Part shown: one piece after another, positions 34,293 through 41,948 of the stretch | Numbering within the stretch: the first letter of the stretch is position 1 | Layout of the letters: the number at the start of each line of letters is the position of its first letter | NCBI GenBank assembly: GCA_020027875.1 | Contig: JAHRHA010000012.1 | Location: forward strand, 1-64,000 | DNA: 64,000 nt | Direction of reading: 5' to 3' | Source: Micromonosporaceae bacterium | GTDB taxonomy: Bacteria; Actinomycetota; Actinomycetes; Mycobacteriales; Micromonosporaceae | Translations under genes and position numbers: made by a program | The notes under the pieces: model-generated | Database searches by the model: none | Seen by the model: the letters and a program-made list of their open reading frames with translations, nothing else | What the model was told of the DNA's origin: nothing

Positions 34293-35066
34293 TCAGAACT
34301 TCACCGGGAAATTCGCATTCGTAAAGAACCACAGCGCCGATGTCAGCCACAGGCCGACCAGGGCGGTGAAGACCAGGCCGCCGAAGAGCGGCAACGCCCA
34401 GCCTGGCATGCCCTTTCGCGACAGCACGAGCATCTTCACCGTGAAGGCGCCGAAGAAGAAGCAGCCGAGCAGGGAGTGGATGAGAACCCGCGGCGACGAG
34501 GACTCGAAGCCCAACGCGTACAGGCAATGCACCGCCACCGGCACGGCGAGCAGGAACGCGATCCGCCCCGACCAGCGGTGCAGGGTTCCGGCGGAGGACG
34601 GCGCGGCGAAACCGAGCTTGCCATACACTGCCAGCGCCGAGATGAGCTGCACGATGCCGAAGAAGACGGCGCCCGTGGTGAGCCACGACTTGGCCTGCAG
34701 CGGGCCGGAGAAGCCGGCCAGATTCACGGCCACGGCCGTACCCTCGTGCAGCCGCCCGTAGACGCCAAGGGCCAGCGCCACGGCGCCGCCGATCGCCACC
34801 GGCACCAGCAGCCTGGCCGCGCCGTTAGATGCCGCCCCGTTCGGCGCAGCCGCGGACGATGACTCCGGGCCCGAGCCGTCGGAGACCGGCCGGTACGCCG
34901 GGTCGGTCGATGCGCGGTCGTTACGTTGATCGCCTCCGGCGACGCTGTTACGTTGATCGCCTCCGGCGACGTTGTTACGTTGATCGCCTCCGGCGACGTT
35001 GTTACGTTGATCGCCTCCGGCGACGTTGTTACGTTGATCGCCTCCGGCGAAGTCGCTGCTGCTCAT
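34293..35066 (-). CDS. DUF6529-type membrane protein with N-terminal repeat insert
   Basis: About 257 residues. After MSSSDF the first 50 residues are five 9-residue units of AGGDQRNNV type, encoded by the 27-bp repeat family. Then come a Ser/Ala/Pro linker and a membrane domain of about six helices (LLVPVAIGGAVALALGVYG onward) with His in LHRWSGRIAFLLAVPVAVH and in VLIHSLLG. Such His residues in helices recall haem-binding cytochrome b561-like proteins, which would suit the Rieske partner; this is inference. ATG at 35066 is preceded by GGGAGAAGG. Mid gene of the operon, 10 bases after the preceding gene. Confidence 0.8.
   Translation of the reverse strand: MSSSDFAGGDQRNNVAGGDQRNNVAGGDQRNNVAGGDQRNSVAGGDQRNDRASTDPAYRPVSDGSGPESSSAAAPNGAASNGAARLLVPVAIGGAVALALGVYGRLHEGTAVAVNLAGFSGPLQAKSWLTTGAVFFGIVQLISALAVYGKLGFAAPSSAGTLHRWSGRIAFLLAVPVAVHCLYALGFESSSPRVLIHSLLGCFFFGAFTVKMLVLSRKGMPGWALPLFGGLVFTALVGLWLTSALWFFTNANFPVKF
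34923..35051. repeat. Five tandem copies of the 27-bp repeat inside a coding region
   Basis: The unit is ACGTTGATCGCCTCCGGCGA plus CGTTGTT on the plus strand. Copies start at 34923, 34950, 34977, 35004 and 35031 (the last partial). On the minus strand each unit encodes nine residues (AGGDQRNNV) in frame with the DUF6529 gene. The 19-base core is shared with the sites at 25870 and 28463-28569. Confidence 0.92.
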
Positions 35067-35076
35067 ACCTTCTCCC

Positions 35077-35730
35077 TCACAGTCCGGAGCCATCGATAAC
35101 CCCGACGGTGACCGGGGTGTCGTTGAGCAGGAAGCTTTTTGTGTCCGTGTTCAGCAGCGGCGCGGGCTGCGTGGCGTCTCCGACCCGGAGCACCCCGACC
35201 TGCCTCCCGTCCTCGAGCACGATCCAACCGCCCACGACCTGCGCGTTGCGCACATTCGCGGCCGCCCGGTAGAGCCCCGACGGCGCCTTGACCGACTTCA
35301 CCGAGAAGGCGAACTGCTTGCCGGTGGCGGCGACGCTGCCGCTCGCGACGCCATTGCCGTACGTGCCGGTGAGGCTCGCGTTGCCCGCCCCGGTCAGCGC
35401 GAGCCTTCCGTTCTCGGCCGTGCCCTGCAGCCACGCCTCGGCGGACTTCCCGTCGCAGACGTAGGCCACCGCTTTGCCGCCCTTGACCGCGATCGCGATG
35501 GTGGCGCCGCCGCCGGTGACGTTGCCCGCATAGGTGACCTGGGCAGCCGCGGCCAGCGTCTGGGTGGGCGCCGCGGTCGTGGGCGCAACGGCGGAGCTCG
35601 TGGCGCTGGCGACAGAGCTGGCGTTATAGCCGTCATCGTCAGACTTCGTTACGTTCAGGTTGAGCACCATTAAGGCGGCCGCGAGGATCACGCCGGCCGC
35701 CAGGGTAAGGATCGGGCCCTTATGCTTCAT
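35077..35730 (-). CDS. Exported or membrane-anchored protein of the Rieske operon
   Basis: A 217-residue protein with one N-terminal hydrophobic segment (ILTLAAGVILAAALMVLNL), a Thr/Ala/Ser-rich linker of about 40 residues and a beta-rich C-terminal domain (VTYAGNVTGGGATIAIAV, then GGWIVLEDGRQVGVLRVGD). A cysteine in AVAYVCDGKS is the only one. The segment lacks a clear cleavage site, so an anchored form is likely. I do not recognise a family. First gene of the operon leading to DUF6529 and Rieske, and divergent from the adenylate cyclase. The shared location suggests a role in the same extracytoplasmic redox function. Confidence 0.7.
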   Translation of the reverse strand: MKHKGPILTLAAGVILAAALMVLNLNVTKSDDDGYNASSVASATSSAVAPTTAAPTQTLAAAAQVTYAGNVTGGGATIAIAVKGGKAVAYVCDGKSAEAWLQGTAENGRLALTGAGNASLTGTYGNGVASGSVAATGKQFAFSVKSVKAPSGLYRAAANVRNAQVVGGWIVLEDGRQVGVLRVGDATQPAPLLNTDTKSFLLNDTPVTVGVIDGSGL

Positions 35731-35770
35731 CGCTTCACACGCCTCATCTGCACGCTGGTCGGGACGTCAC

Positions 35771-35795
35771 GCTGCCATCGCACAACGCTGGCAGC
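35771..35795. promoter_or_regulatory. Inverted repeat in the Rieske/cyclase divergent region
   Basis: Perfect 7-bp arms GCTGCCA and TGGCAGC are separated by 11 bases. The site is 41 bases upstream of the exported-protein gene start and about 125 bases from the cyclase start. It is a candidate operator for the divergent pair; it does not match the TGTGA-n6-TCACA consensus of classical Crp. Confidence 0.4.
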
Positions 35796-35918
35796 GGATT
35801 GTCTGCGTACTTCTCCACACAGACGCAACCGTGCGCAGGCGCTCGCCGCCATCGTATTGTTGTCCGGGCCGTATGCAATGATCGTCCAGATCGAGGAACG
35901 CAATAATCGAGGGTGGTC

Positions 35919-37988
35919 GTGACCGTGCCCACGCCGCTCCACCTGCCACCGACCGTCCAACCGGCCCGTGCGTTGGTCTGGGCGTTTCACCTGGCTCTGC
36001 CGGTCGCGGCGCTCTGGGTGCTCCTGGCCCAGCGGAGCATCGACATCGAATGGCAGCACCAGTCGAGCCATTTCTGGCTTGTGCTGACCGTCGCGGCCAT
36101 CAATGTCGCGGTGGGTGTCCGGATGAGCGCGGCGGCTCGCCGCCACACCGACGCCCGCCTGTTCCTGGTTTCGCTGGCGTTCCTGACCACAGCCGGATTC
36201 TTCGCGCTGCACGCGCTCGCCACCCCGGGCATCCTCATCTCCCACCCGAACGCGGGCTTCGACATCGCCCAGCCCGTCGGCCTGGCCCTCGCCTCGGTCT
36301 TTGCCGTCGCCGCCGGACTGCCGTTCTCGGCGGTGCGGTCGGCCGGGTCGTTCCGGGTGCTCGGACTGGTGCGGATGGCGGTGGCTGCCGTGCTGGTCGC
36401 GTGGGCGGCGGTGTCGCTGTCGGACCTGCCGCCGCTGAACCGGCCGCCACCGGCAAGCGACGTCGAGGGCCCATTGGCGATCGTCGCCGTCGTCTCGGTG
36501 GGGCTCTATGTCGTCGCGGCCGTCCGGTTCTACCTGCTGCACCGGCGTGCGCCGGCGGCGGTGCTGCTCAGCCTCGTGACCGCGTTCGCATTGCTCGCCG
36601 AGGCGATGGTGGCAGTGATGCTGGCGAACAAGTGGCACTTGTCGTGGTGGGAGTGGCACCTCCTGCTGACCTTCGCGTTCGGCTTCGTCGCGTACAGCGC
36701 GTACGTCCAGTACCGCCGGGAGGGCACCAGCGCAGGCCTGTTCGACGCGATCGGTCTCGACGCGACGAATCGTCGGATCCGGTCGGAGTACGGGGCGGCG
36801 CTAGAGGAGTTGGTCAGCGCCCTGCAGGAGCGGGAGCGCACCGGCCGGGTGGGTGAGGCGAGCCTCGCCGCGCGCCTTGCCGACCGGTTCGGCCTCACCG
36901 AGGGACAGACGGCGGTGCTCGATCGGGCCGGCGCGGCGCTCGCCACCGAGCGCCAGCTCACCCGTCGCCTGTCCGCGCTGGTCGACGCCGGTGAGCAGGC
37001 CCGGGTCGGGCTCGACGACTCCGAAATGCTCGCCGAGGTGCTGCAACGGCTCCGGCCGGCGTACGGGGATATCCACGTCGGCCTGGTGTCGGATGGACGA
37101 CTCCAGGTGGACGGTCGCTCGTACAACCCGAGAACCCTAGCCGTGCCTGGGCCGCATCACGGCCACGGTTGGGCCCTCTACCCCCTGACCGTCAAGGGTC
37201 GCGTCGCCGGCGTACTGGAGGTGCCTGAACCCGCCGGATACACCGGTCCCGAGGTACGCGACGACGATCCGCTCCTCGCCACGCTGGCCACCCAGCTATC
37301 GATCACGCTGGAGAACGCGCGACTCTACCGCGAGTTGGGCACGCTCTTTCGCCAGTACATGTCGCCCGACGTAGCTAGCGCGCTGCTCGCCGACCCCGAT
37401 CAGGCCGCTCTGGGCGGTTCCGTGGTCGAGGTGACTGCGCTATTCGCCGATCTGCGCGGCTTCACCACGTTCTCTGAGGGGGTGGAGCCGGCCGAGATCG
37501 TCCGGATGCTCAACCGCTACCACGGTGCCGCCGTACCGTGCATTTTGGACAATGGCGGGACGATTGTGCAGTTCGTCGGCGACGCCCTGCTCGCGCTCTT
37601 CAACGCCCCCGCCCGCCAGACGGACCACGCGGTGCGTGCGGTGCGTGCGGCGCTGGCGATGCAGGACGTCGTCGAGGCCATCGCGGCCGGCGAGCCCGAC
37701 TGGCCGCGGCTTCGGATCGGCGCCAACACCGGCCCCGCCCTCGTGGGCAACATCGGCAGCGAGACGTTGCGTGGATTCAACGCAATGGGCGACGCCGTGA
37801 ATGTCGCTAGCCGGCTGCAGGGCCTCGCCGAGCCGGGCCAGGTCGTCATCGGCGAGGCGACGCTGCAGGCCATCGGCGCCGATGCTGGCGCCGGCGCCGG
37901 CCTGCGGCTCGAGCCGCTCGGAGAGGTCACCGTCAAGGGCCGCCACCAGCCAGTACGTGCCTTCGTGGTGACCGGCGTCCTGCCATGA
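35919..37988 (+). CDS. Membrane-bound class III adenylate/guanylate cyclase
   Basis: About 690 residues. The first ~245 residues hold some seven transmembrane helices. A linker and a GAF-like domain follow (roughly 320-450). The C terminus is a class III cyclase catalytic domain: VTALFADLRGFTTFSEG with the first metal-binding Asp, then FVGDALLALFNAP with the second, and NAMGDAVNVASRLQ. Purine specificity cannot be settled by eye; a Crp-type gene overlapping the stop argues for cAMP. GTG at 35919 follows GAGGG at a spacing of about five. Seven-helix sensor, GAF and cyclase suggest integration of an envelope signal with an internal ligand. Confidence 0.88.
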   Translation: MTVPTPLHLPPTVQPARALVWAFHLALPVAALWVLLAQRSIDIEWQHQSSHFWLVLTVAAINVAVGVRMSAAARRHTDARLFLVSLAFLTTAGFFALHALATPGILISHPNAGFDIAQPVGLALASVFAVAAGLPFSAVRSAGSFRVLGLVRMAVAAVLVAWAAVSLSDLPPLNRPPPASDVEGPLAIVAVVSVGLYVVAAVRFYLLHRRAPAAVLLSLVTAFALLAEAMVAVMLANKWHLSWWEWHLLLTFAFGFVAYSAYVQYRREGTSAGLFDAIGLDATNRRIRSEYGAALEELVSALQERERTGRVGEASLAARLADRFGLTEGQTAVLDRAGAALATERQLTRRLSALVDAGEQARVGLDDSEMLAEVLQRLRPAYGDIHVGLVSDGRLQVDGRSYNPRTLAVPGPHHGHGWALYPLTVKGRVAGVLEVPEPAGYTGPEVRDDDPLLATLATQLSITLENARLYRELGTLFRQYMSPDVASALLADPDQAALGGSVVEVTALFADLRGFTTFSEGVEPAEIVRMLNRYHGAAVPCILDNGGTIVQFVGDALLALFNAPARQTDHAVRAVRAALAMQDVVEAIAAGEPDWPRLRIGANTGPALVGNIGSETLRGFNAMGDAVNVASRLQGLAEPGQVVIGEATLQAIGADAGAGAGLRLEPLGEVTVKGRHQPVRAFVVTGVLP

Positions 37989-38653
37989 CCGGCCGGCCGG
38001 CCGAGTTCTGGGACCAGCTCACCGCCGCCGAGGCGGACGCACTGGAGCGGGCCGGGCACCGCCGGGACTTTCGCCGCGGGGCCGTGATCTTCCGGGAATC
38101 CGACCGCACCGACTGGGTCGCGGTGCTCCGCACCGGCCGGGTCAAGGTCTCCGTCGACACGGCCGGCGGGACGGAGGTCGTGCTCGCCGTACGCGGCCCC
38201 GGTGCCCTGCTCGGAGAGTTCTCCGCGATCGACCGCGAGCCCCGCTCGGCCACCGTCACGGCCATCGAACCGGTCACCGCGCTCGCCGTGCCCGTCGCGG
38301 AGTTTGAGGCCTATCTGCAAGCGCACGGACGGGTGGCGTTTCTGCTCATGCGCACGATCGTGGGCCGGCTGCGGGACGCCGACCGCAAACGCATTGAATT
38401 CGGTGCACACGACACGACCGGACGGGTCGCCGCCCGCCTGGTCGAGATGGCCGAGCGGTTCGGCCAGGCCGCAGAGGAGGGGGTGAAGATAGCGCTGCCC
38501 TTCTCGCAGGACGAGTTGGCCGGCTGGACCGGCGCATCCCGGGAAGCGGTCAGCAAGGCACTCGGTGTGCTGCGCTCCGCCGGCGAGATCCGCACCAGCC
38601 GGATGTCGGTCGTGGTGCGAGATCTCGAAGCCCTGCGCCGCCGCGCCCCATAA
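37985..38653 (+). CDS. Crp/Fnr-family transcriptional regulator
   Basis: A 222-residue regulator. The cyclic-nucleotide-binding beta roll covers about 10-125, with GPGALLGEFSAIDREPRSAT as the phosphate-binding cassette (G-E-x-x-x-x-x-x-R-S-A), which suits cAMP binding. A long C-helix (LLMRTIVGRLRDADRKRIEF) leads to a Crp-type winged helix, FSQDELAGWTGASREAVSKA then LGVLRSAGEI. The ATG overlaps the TGA of the cyclase gene (ATGA), so nucleotide production and sensing are translationally coupled. Downstream lies an exact copy of the GATCATG palindrome. Confidence 0.9.
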   Translation: MTGRPAEFWDQLTAAEADALERAGHRRDFRRGAVIFRESDRTDWVAVLRTGRVKVSVDTAGGTEVVLAVRGPGALLGEFSAIDREPRSATVTAIEPVTALAVPVAEFEAYLQAHGRVAFLLMRTIVGRLRDADRKRIEFGAHDTTGRVAARLVEMAERFGQAAEEGVKIALPFSQDELAGWTGASREAVSKALGVLRSAGEIRTSRMSVVVRDLEALRRRAP

Positions 38654-38673
38654 TCCCCAACCCAAGATCCGCG

Positions 38674-38699
38674 CGATCATGACCTGGAGGTCATGATCG
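38674..38699. repeat. Perfect palindrome, second copy of the GATCATGACCT element
   Basis: Arms CGATCATGACCT (12 bp) flank GG. The 24-base core is identical to 31177-31200. It lies downstream of the crp-like gene and upstream of the end of the convergent ABC permease gene, where it could act as a terminator, but the other copy lies in a divergent promoter region. Confidence 0.85.
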
Positions 38700-38742
38700 A
38701 CGCTGTTTCGCGACGGTCACATCATGATCGTGGCGATCTTGC

Positions 38743-39564
38743 TTACGAGTAGCGGGTGACGAAGCCACGCTTGCGGAAGATCCGCAGCATCCAGGTCACG
38801 TAGCCCAGACCGACGAGGGTGAGCCCAGCGGTCCCGGCCGCGGCGAGCCCGAACTCGCCCCACGGCATCGGGTTGCCGGCGGCGACGGTACGCCCGGCCG
38901 AGAAGGCATGCGTCGTGGGCAGGATCTCCGCCAGTGGGCGAAGCAACGCCGGTAGCGCGTCGACGGGATAGAAGACGCCCGACAGCGGCATCACCACGAA
39001 CAGGATGCCCCAGGCGAACGCTTCGGCGCCGGACCCAAAGCGGAGCACGAGTCCGATCACGAACAGGGCTATCGACCAGCCGATGACGAGAAGCAGCGCG
39101 GCGACGGCGATCATGGCGGGGCCGATGCCGGCCACGTTGAACGCGAACGCACCCCACACGATCACCGTGACGGCGCCGACTCCCACGACAAGCTTGACCA
39201 GGCCGAAGAGCGCGACACCGAAGATGTACTCCCACTCGCGCAGCGGCGTCGCCATCAGGTTGAGCACGCTGCGACTCCAGGACTCCTCGAGAAAGCCGGT
39301 CGCCACCGCGATCTGCGCCTGATAGACGACGTGCCACAGGATGACGCCGACCAGGAGATAGAGCGCGACCCGCTGCGCCCCGGTCGTCGCCTGGCTGGCC
39401 GCGAAGACGCCGATCGAGCCGAACAGCAGGACGTCAACGACCGGCCACACCAGGACGTCGAAGAGCCGGTGCGGGCTGCGTTGCAGGACGTAGGCGTGGC
39501 GACGGGCAATCGCGAGGACGCGCCACATCGTGCCGGCCGCGGGGCCATAGGTTGGCAAGCTCAT
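38743..39564 (-). CDS. ABC-2 type transporter permease
   Basis: A 273-residue protein with about six transmembrane helices and the ABC-2 pattern: an N-terminal amphipathic region, a FDVLVWPVVDVLLFGSIGVF first helix pair, a conserved cytosolic segment SVLNLMATPLREWEYIFG and FVVMPLSGVFYPVDALPALL before the last helices. With the adjacent ATPase it forms an exporter, probably of a lipid, polysaccharide or drug-like compound; the substrate is unknown. ATG at 39564 overlaps the TGA of the ATPase gene (ATGA). It is second in a two-gene operon. Confidence 0.88.
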   Translation of the reverse strand: MSLPTYGPAAGTMWRVLAIARRHAYVLQRSPHRLFDVLVWPVVDVLLFGSIGVFAASQATTGAQRVALYLLVGVILWHVVYQAQIAVATGFLEESWSRSVLNLMATPLREWEYIFGVALFGLVKLVVGVGAVTVIVWGAFAFNVAGIGPAMIAVAALLLVIGWSIALFVIGLVLRFGSGAEAFAWGILFVVMPLSGVFYPVDALPALLRPLAEILPTTHAFSAGRTVAAGNPMPWGEFGLAAAGTAGLTLVGLGYVTWMLRIFRKRGFVTRYS

Positions 39565-40331
39565 CCCGCTACCCCCTCGGGAGCGGACCTGGTCTTGGCC
39601 AGGTGGAGAAACACGTCCTCCAGGTCCTCCCGCCCAAACCTGTCGGTGATCTCGGCGGCTGTCCCGTCGGCGACCACGCGGCCGTGGGAGAGGAAGACGA
39701 CGCGTTCGCAGAGGCGCTCGACCTCAACCATGTTGTGGCTGGTCACGAGCAGAGCCGTGCCCAACTCGTGGCTGAGTTCTCGCAGCCCCGTGCGCACCCG
39801 CAGCGCGACGGCCGGGTCTAGAGACGCGGTCGGCTCATCGAGCACCAGCAAGCGCGGACGGTGCATCGCCGCCTTCACGATGCCGACAAGAGTCTTCTGG
39901 CCACTGGATAGTTCGGTCCCCATCGCGCGGGCCAAGTCCGAGATGCCGAAGCGCTCGAGCCCGGCGCGCGCGGCATCGTCAGGCCGGCGCAGGCCGTAGA
40001 GTCGCCCGAACAGCCGCAGGTACTCAAGCACCCTGACCTGCGCGGGCAGCGGAAGGTAACCGGCTGCGAACCCGACGTGAGCCATCGCCCGGGTGCGCTG
40101 GCGGGGCAGGCGGTGGCCGAGGATCTCGATCTCGCCGGCGTCCGGTCGCACCGCGCCGAGGCACATGAGCAGCGTTGTCGTCTTTCCGGCACCATTGGGA
40201 CCGAGGAGCGCGACCCGCTCACCGACGCCCACGGTCAGGTCGACCCCGTCAACGGCACGACCCCGGCGGTACTCCTTCACTAGCCCAGAGGCGCGCAGAG
40301 CAACGTCGCCGTCGGTATCGCACGTCAGCAC
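39561..40331 (-). CDS. ABC transporter ATP-binding protein
   Basis: A 256-residue ATPase. Walker A is LGPNGAGKTTTLL, the signature motif is ELSSGQKTLVGIVKAA (SGQ form), Walker B is LLVLDEPTASLDP, and the switch His is in LLVTSHNMVE. It belongs to the ABC-2 export group (NatA/CcmA type). GTG at 40331 was chosen for a GGAGG 10 bases upstream; the much longer upstream frame lacks coding character. It is followed by the permease with a 4-base overlap. Confidence 0.9.
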   Translation of the reverse strand: MLTCDTDGDVALRASGLVKEYRRGRAVDGVDLTVGVGERVALLGPNGAGKTTTLLMCLGAVRPDAGEIEILGHRLPRQRTRAMAHVGFAAGYLPLPAQVRVLEYLRLFGRLYGLRRPDDAARAGLERFGISDLARAMGTELSSGQKTLVGIVKAAMHRPRLLVLDEPTASLDPAVALRVRTGLRELSHELGTALLVTSHNMVEVERLCERVVFLSHGRVVADGTAAEITDRFGREDLEDVFLHLAKTRSAPEGVAG

Positions 40332-40635
40332 GGTGAGACATCCTCCCAGGTCGCTGAGGTGCGAGGACACCGATTTCTTGGTAACGAGGGCCACCAACGC
40401 GAAGTCGGGTGAACTGTCCGAGCTGTCAGTTGGCGAAAGACAGGACGTAACCCTATATCCGAACGGCCACCTGACCTCTACCGTACGGACAACCTGACAC
40501 CGACCGAAGGGTGGAAACGCCGTCGTTCGGGTGGCAGTCTGTGCTCCCTGTGGGTGAGTGACCCGACCGGCGTGGAACGCCATCATGAATGGTCGGTCGA
40601 TCGATCTGTGCACTTAGGACATGGAAGGGCTCCAC
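40332..40635. other. Divergent intergenic region, ABC exporter / PASTA protein
   Basis: About 300 bases separate the two oppositely read genes. Both promoters must lie here. I see no strong hairpin, repeat or recognisable operator. Confidence 0.35.
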
Positions 40636-41244
40636 GTGTCGGACCAGCAGTCTGCCGGGCAACCGCCGGAAACTCCCCGGACCCCGGCTACCCCTCAGCA
40701 ACCGGCGGCGCAGCCAGGGAGGCCCGCGCAGCCAGCGGAGCCAACGACGTCGGCTCAGGCCGTCGATGGTGGCCCGGTCCCCGAAGAAACCGAGGAGGAG
40801 GAGGCCAGGCGTCGCCGGCGCTACCTGCTCCTGCTGCTCCTCTTGCTCCTACTTCTGCTGCTATGCGGCGGCGGCGTGCTGTACTACCTGTCCCAACGGG
40901 ACAAGCCCACGCCACCGGTGACGGCCTCGCCGTCTGGCACAGTCACGTCGGTGCCAACCACCACGGCACCGCCAACAACGACACCGCCCACAACGACACC
41001 GCCGCCGATTCCGACGATCGAGGTACCCAATGTCGTCGGCAAGACGGCCGAGGAGGCCGAACAGATCATGGGCGACGCGGGCTTCACGAAGGTGACCTTC
41101 GTGAGTGGCGACAACCCGGACGATCCGGTTCAGATCCTCGGCGAGTGGAAGGTCACCGAACAGCAGCCGGCCGCCGGCGAGAAGGTGACTCCCGACACCG
41201 AGATCATCCTCACCGTCACGAAGCTGGGCGGCGGTCTGGGCTGA
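40636..41244 (+). CDS. Single-pass membrane protein with one extracellular PASTA domain
   Basis: About 202 residues. A Pro/Gln-rich cytosolic part (first ~50 residues), an acidic then basic stretch (EETEEEEARRRRR), a transmembrane segment that is almost pure Leu, a Thr/Pro-rich linker, and one PASTA domain (IEVPNVVGKTAEEAEQIMGD onward, ending TEIILTVTK). PASTA domains bind peptidoglycan fragments. Unlike PknB it has no kinase domain, so it may be a wall-binding adaptor. GTG at 40636 follows GGAAGGG; ATG at 40621 is an alternative. A small downstream gap separates it from the convergent uridine-kinase-like gene. Confidence 0.85.
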   Translation: MSDQQSAGQPPETPRTPATPQQPAAQPGRPAQPAEPTTSAQAVDGGPVPEETEEEEARRRRRYLLLLLLLLLLLLLCGGGVLYYLSQRDKPTPPVTASPSGTVTSVPTTTAPPTTTPPTTTPPPIPTIEVPNVVGKTAEEAEQIMGDAGFTKVTFVSGDNPDDPVQILGEWKVTEQQPAAGEKVTPDTEIILTVTKLGGGLG

Positions 41245-41274
41245 TCTGCCCGTGCTAAGGCCGACCGGGGTGGT

Positions 41275-41946
41275 TCAAGGGGAACCGCCCCGGTCTGTGT
41301 CCGGTGGGCGGTGCGGTTCACGTTCAGCCACCGCGGGATGGCGCGCGTCGTCGACCCGTACGACGACATCGGCGACCTGCGCGGGCGCAACCTCCTCGGC
41401 GTAGCGGCGGTAGGCGGGGAGCGTCCACGCCAGGTCGACGGGGGTGCGCCGGACGAGCGCCGCCGGCGACAGATCAAGGTGAACGGTCAGGTCCAGGGGC
41501 AGGCCGCGCCCGAGCATCAGCGGTCCACTGAGGAGCACCACACCTCGCGCAGGCACCCGGACGTAGTCGGTCCGGTCGGCTCGGTCGGCGGCCGCATCCC
41601 ACCGGGACGGGCGGATCCGGCCGGTACCGCCGGTGGCGAGCGGTTCGAGCACCTCGCGGCGGAGCCCGTCGACGTCCAGCCAGTCCTCGTAAAAGCTGTC
41701 CGGATCGGTCCGGCCACGCTCGAAGCGCAGCGACGCGGGACGCAGATGGTCCACCGTCCGGACGCGAATCACGAGGCGGCCGCGCAGCCGGACAGGATCA
41801 ACCAGCGCGTCGGCCAGTTCCGCTGGGCGGGCCGCGTCGGCACCGTCGATACCCACCCGGACCCAGCCCTCGACGTTGGTGATCCGCTCCGCCAGCTCCT
41901 GGACCAGGACCTCGGGTGACACGGGTCGGACTCCCACCCCGCCCAT
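41275..41946 (-). CDS. Uridine-kinase-like protein with degenerate P-loop
   Basis: About 223 residues resembling uridine kinase-like P-loop proteins along their length: VRVGIDGADAARPAELADAL, then GRLVIRVRTVDHLRPASLRF, an RGRTDPDSFYEDWLDVD segment, LRREVLEPLATGGTGRIRPS, and a closing ATPase-like strand VVLLSGPLMLGRG. The Walker A should read G-x-x-x-x-G-K-S/T; here the GKT is replaced by RPA, so ATP binding in the normal way looks impossible. It starts 2 bases after the DUF72 gene and is therefore in the same transcript. Confidence 0.7.
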   Translation of the reverse strand: MGGVGVRPVSPEVLVQELAERITNVEGWVRVGIDGADAARPAELADALVDPVRLRGRLVIRVRTVDHLRPASLRFERGRTDPDSFYEDWLDVDGLRREVLEPLATGGTGRIRPSRWDAAADRADRTDYVRVPARGVVLLSGPLMLGRGLPLDLTVHLDLSPAALVRRTPVDLAWTLPAYRRYAEEVAPAQVADVVVRVDDARHPAVAEREPHRPPDTDRGGSP

Positions 41947-41948
41947 TC

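Noticed and set aside
35731-35918. Classical Crp box between the Rieske and cyclase operons
   Set aside because: No TGTGA-n6-TCACA match was found; only a different 7-bp inverted repeat at 35771-35795 was kept, at low confidence.
37517-38680. 387-codon minus-strand frame over the cyclase and Crp genes
   Set aside because: It crosses two genes with intact catalytic and DNA-binding motifs on the other strand and has no recognisable domain.
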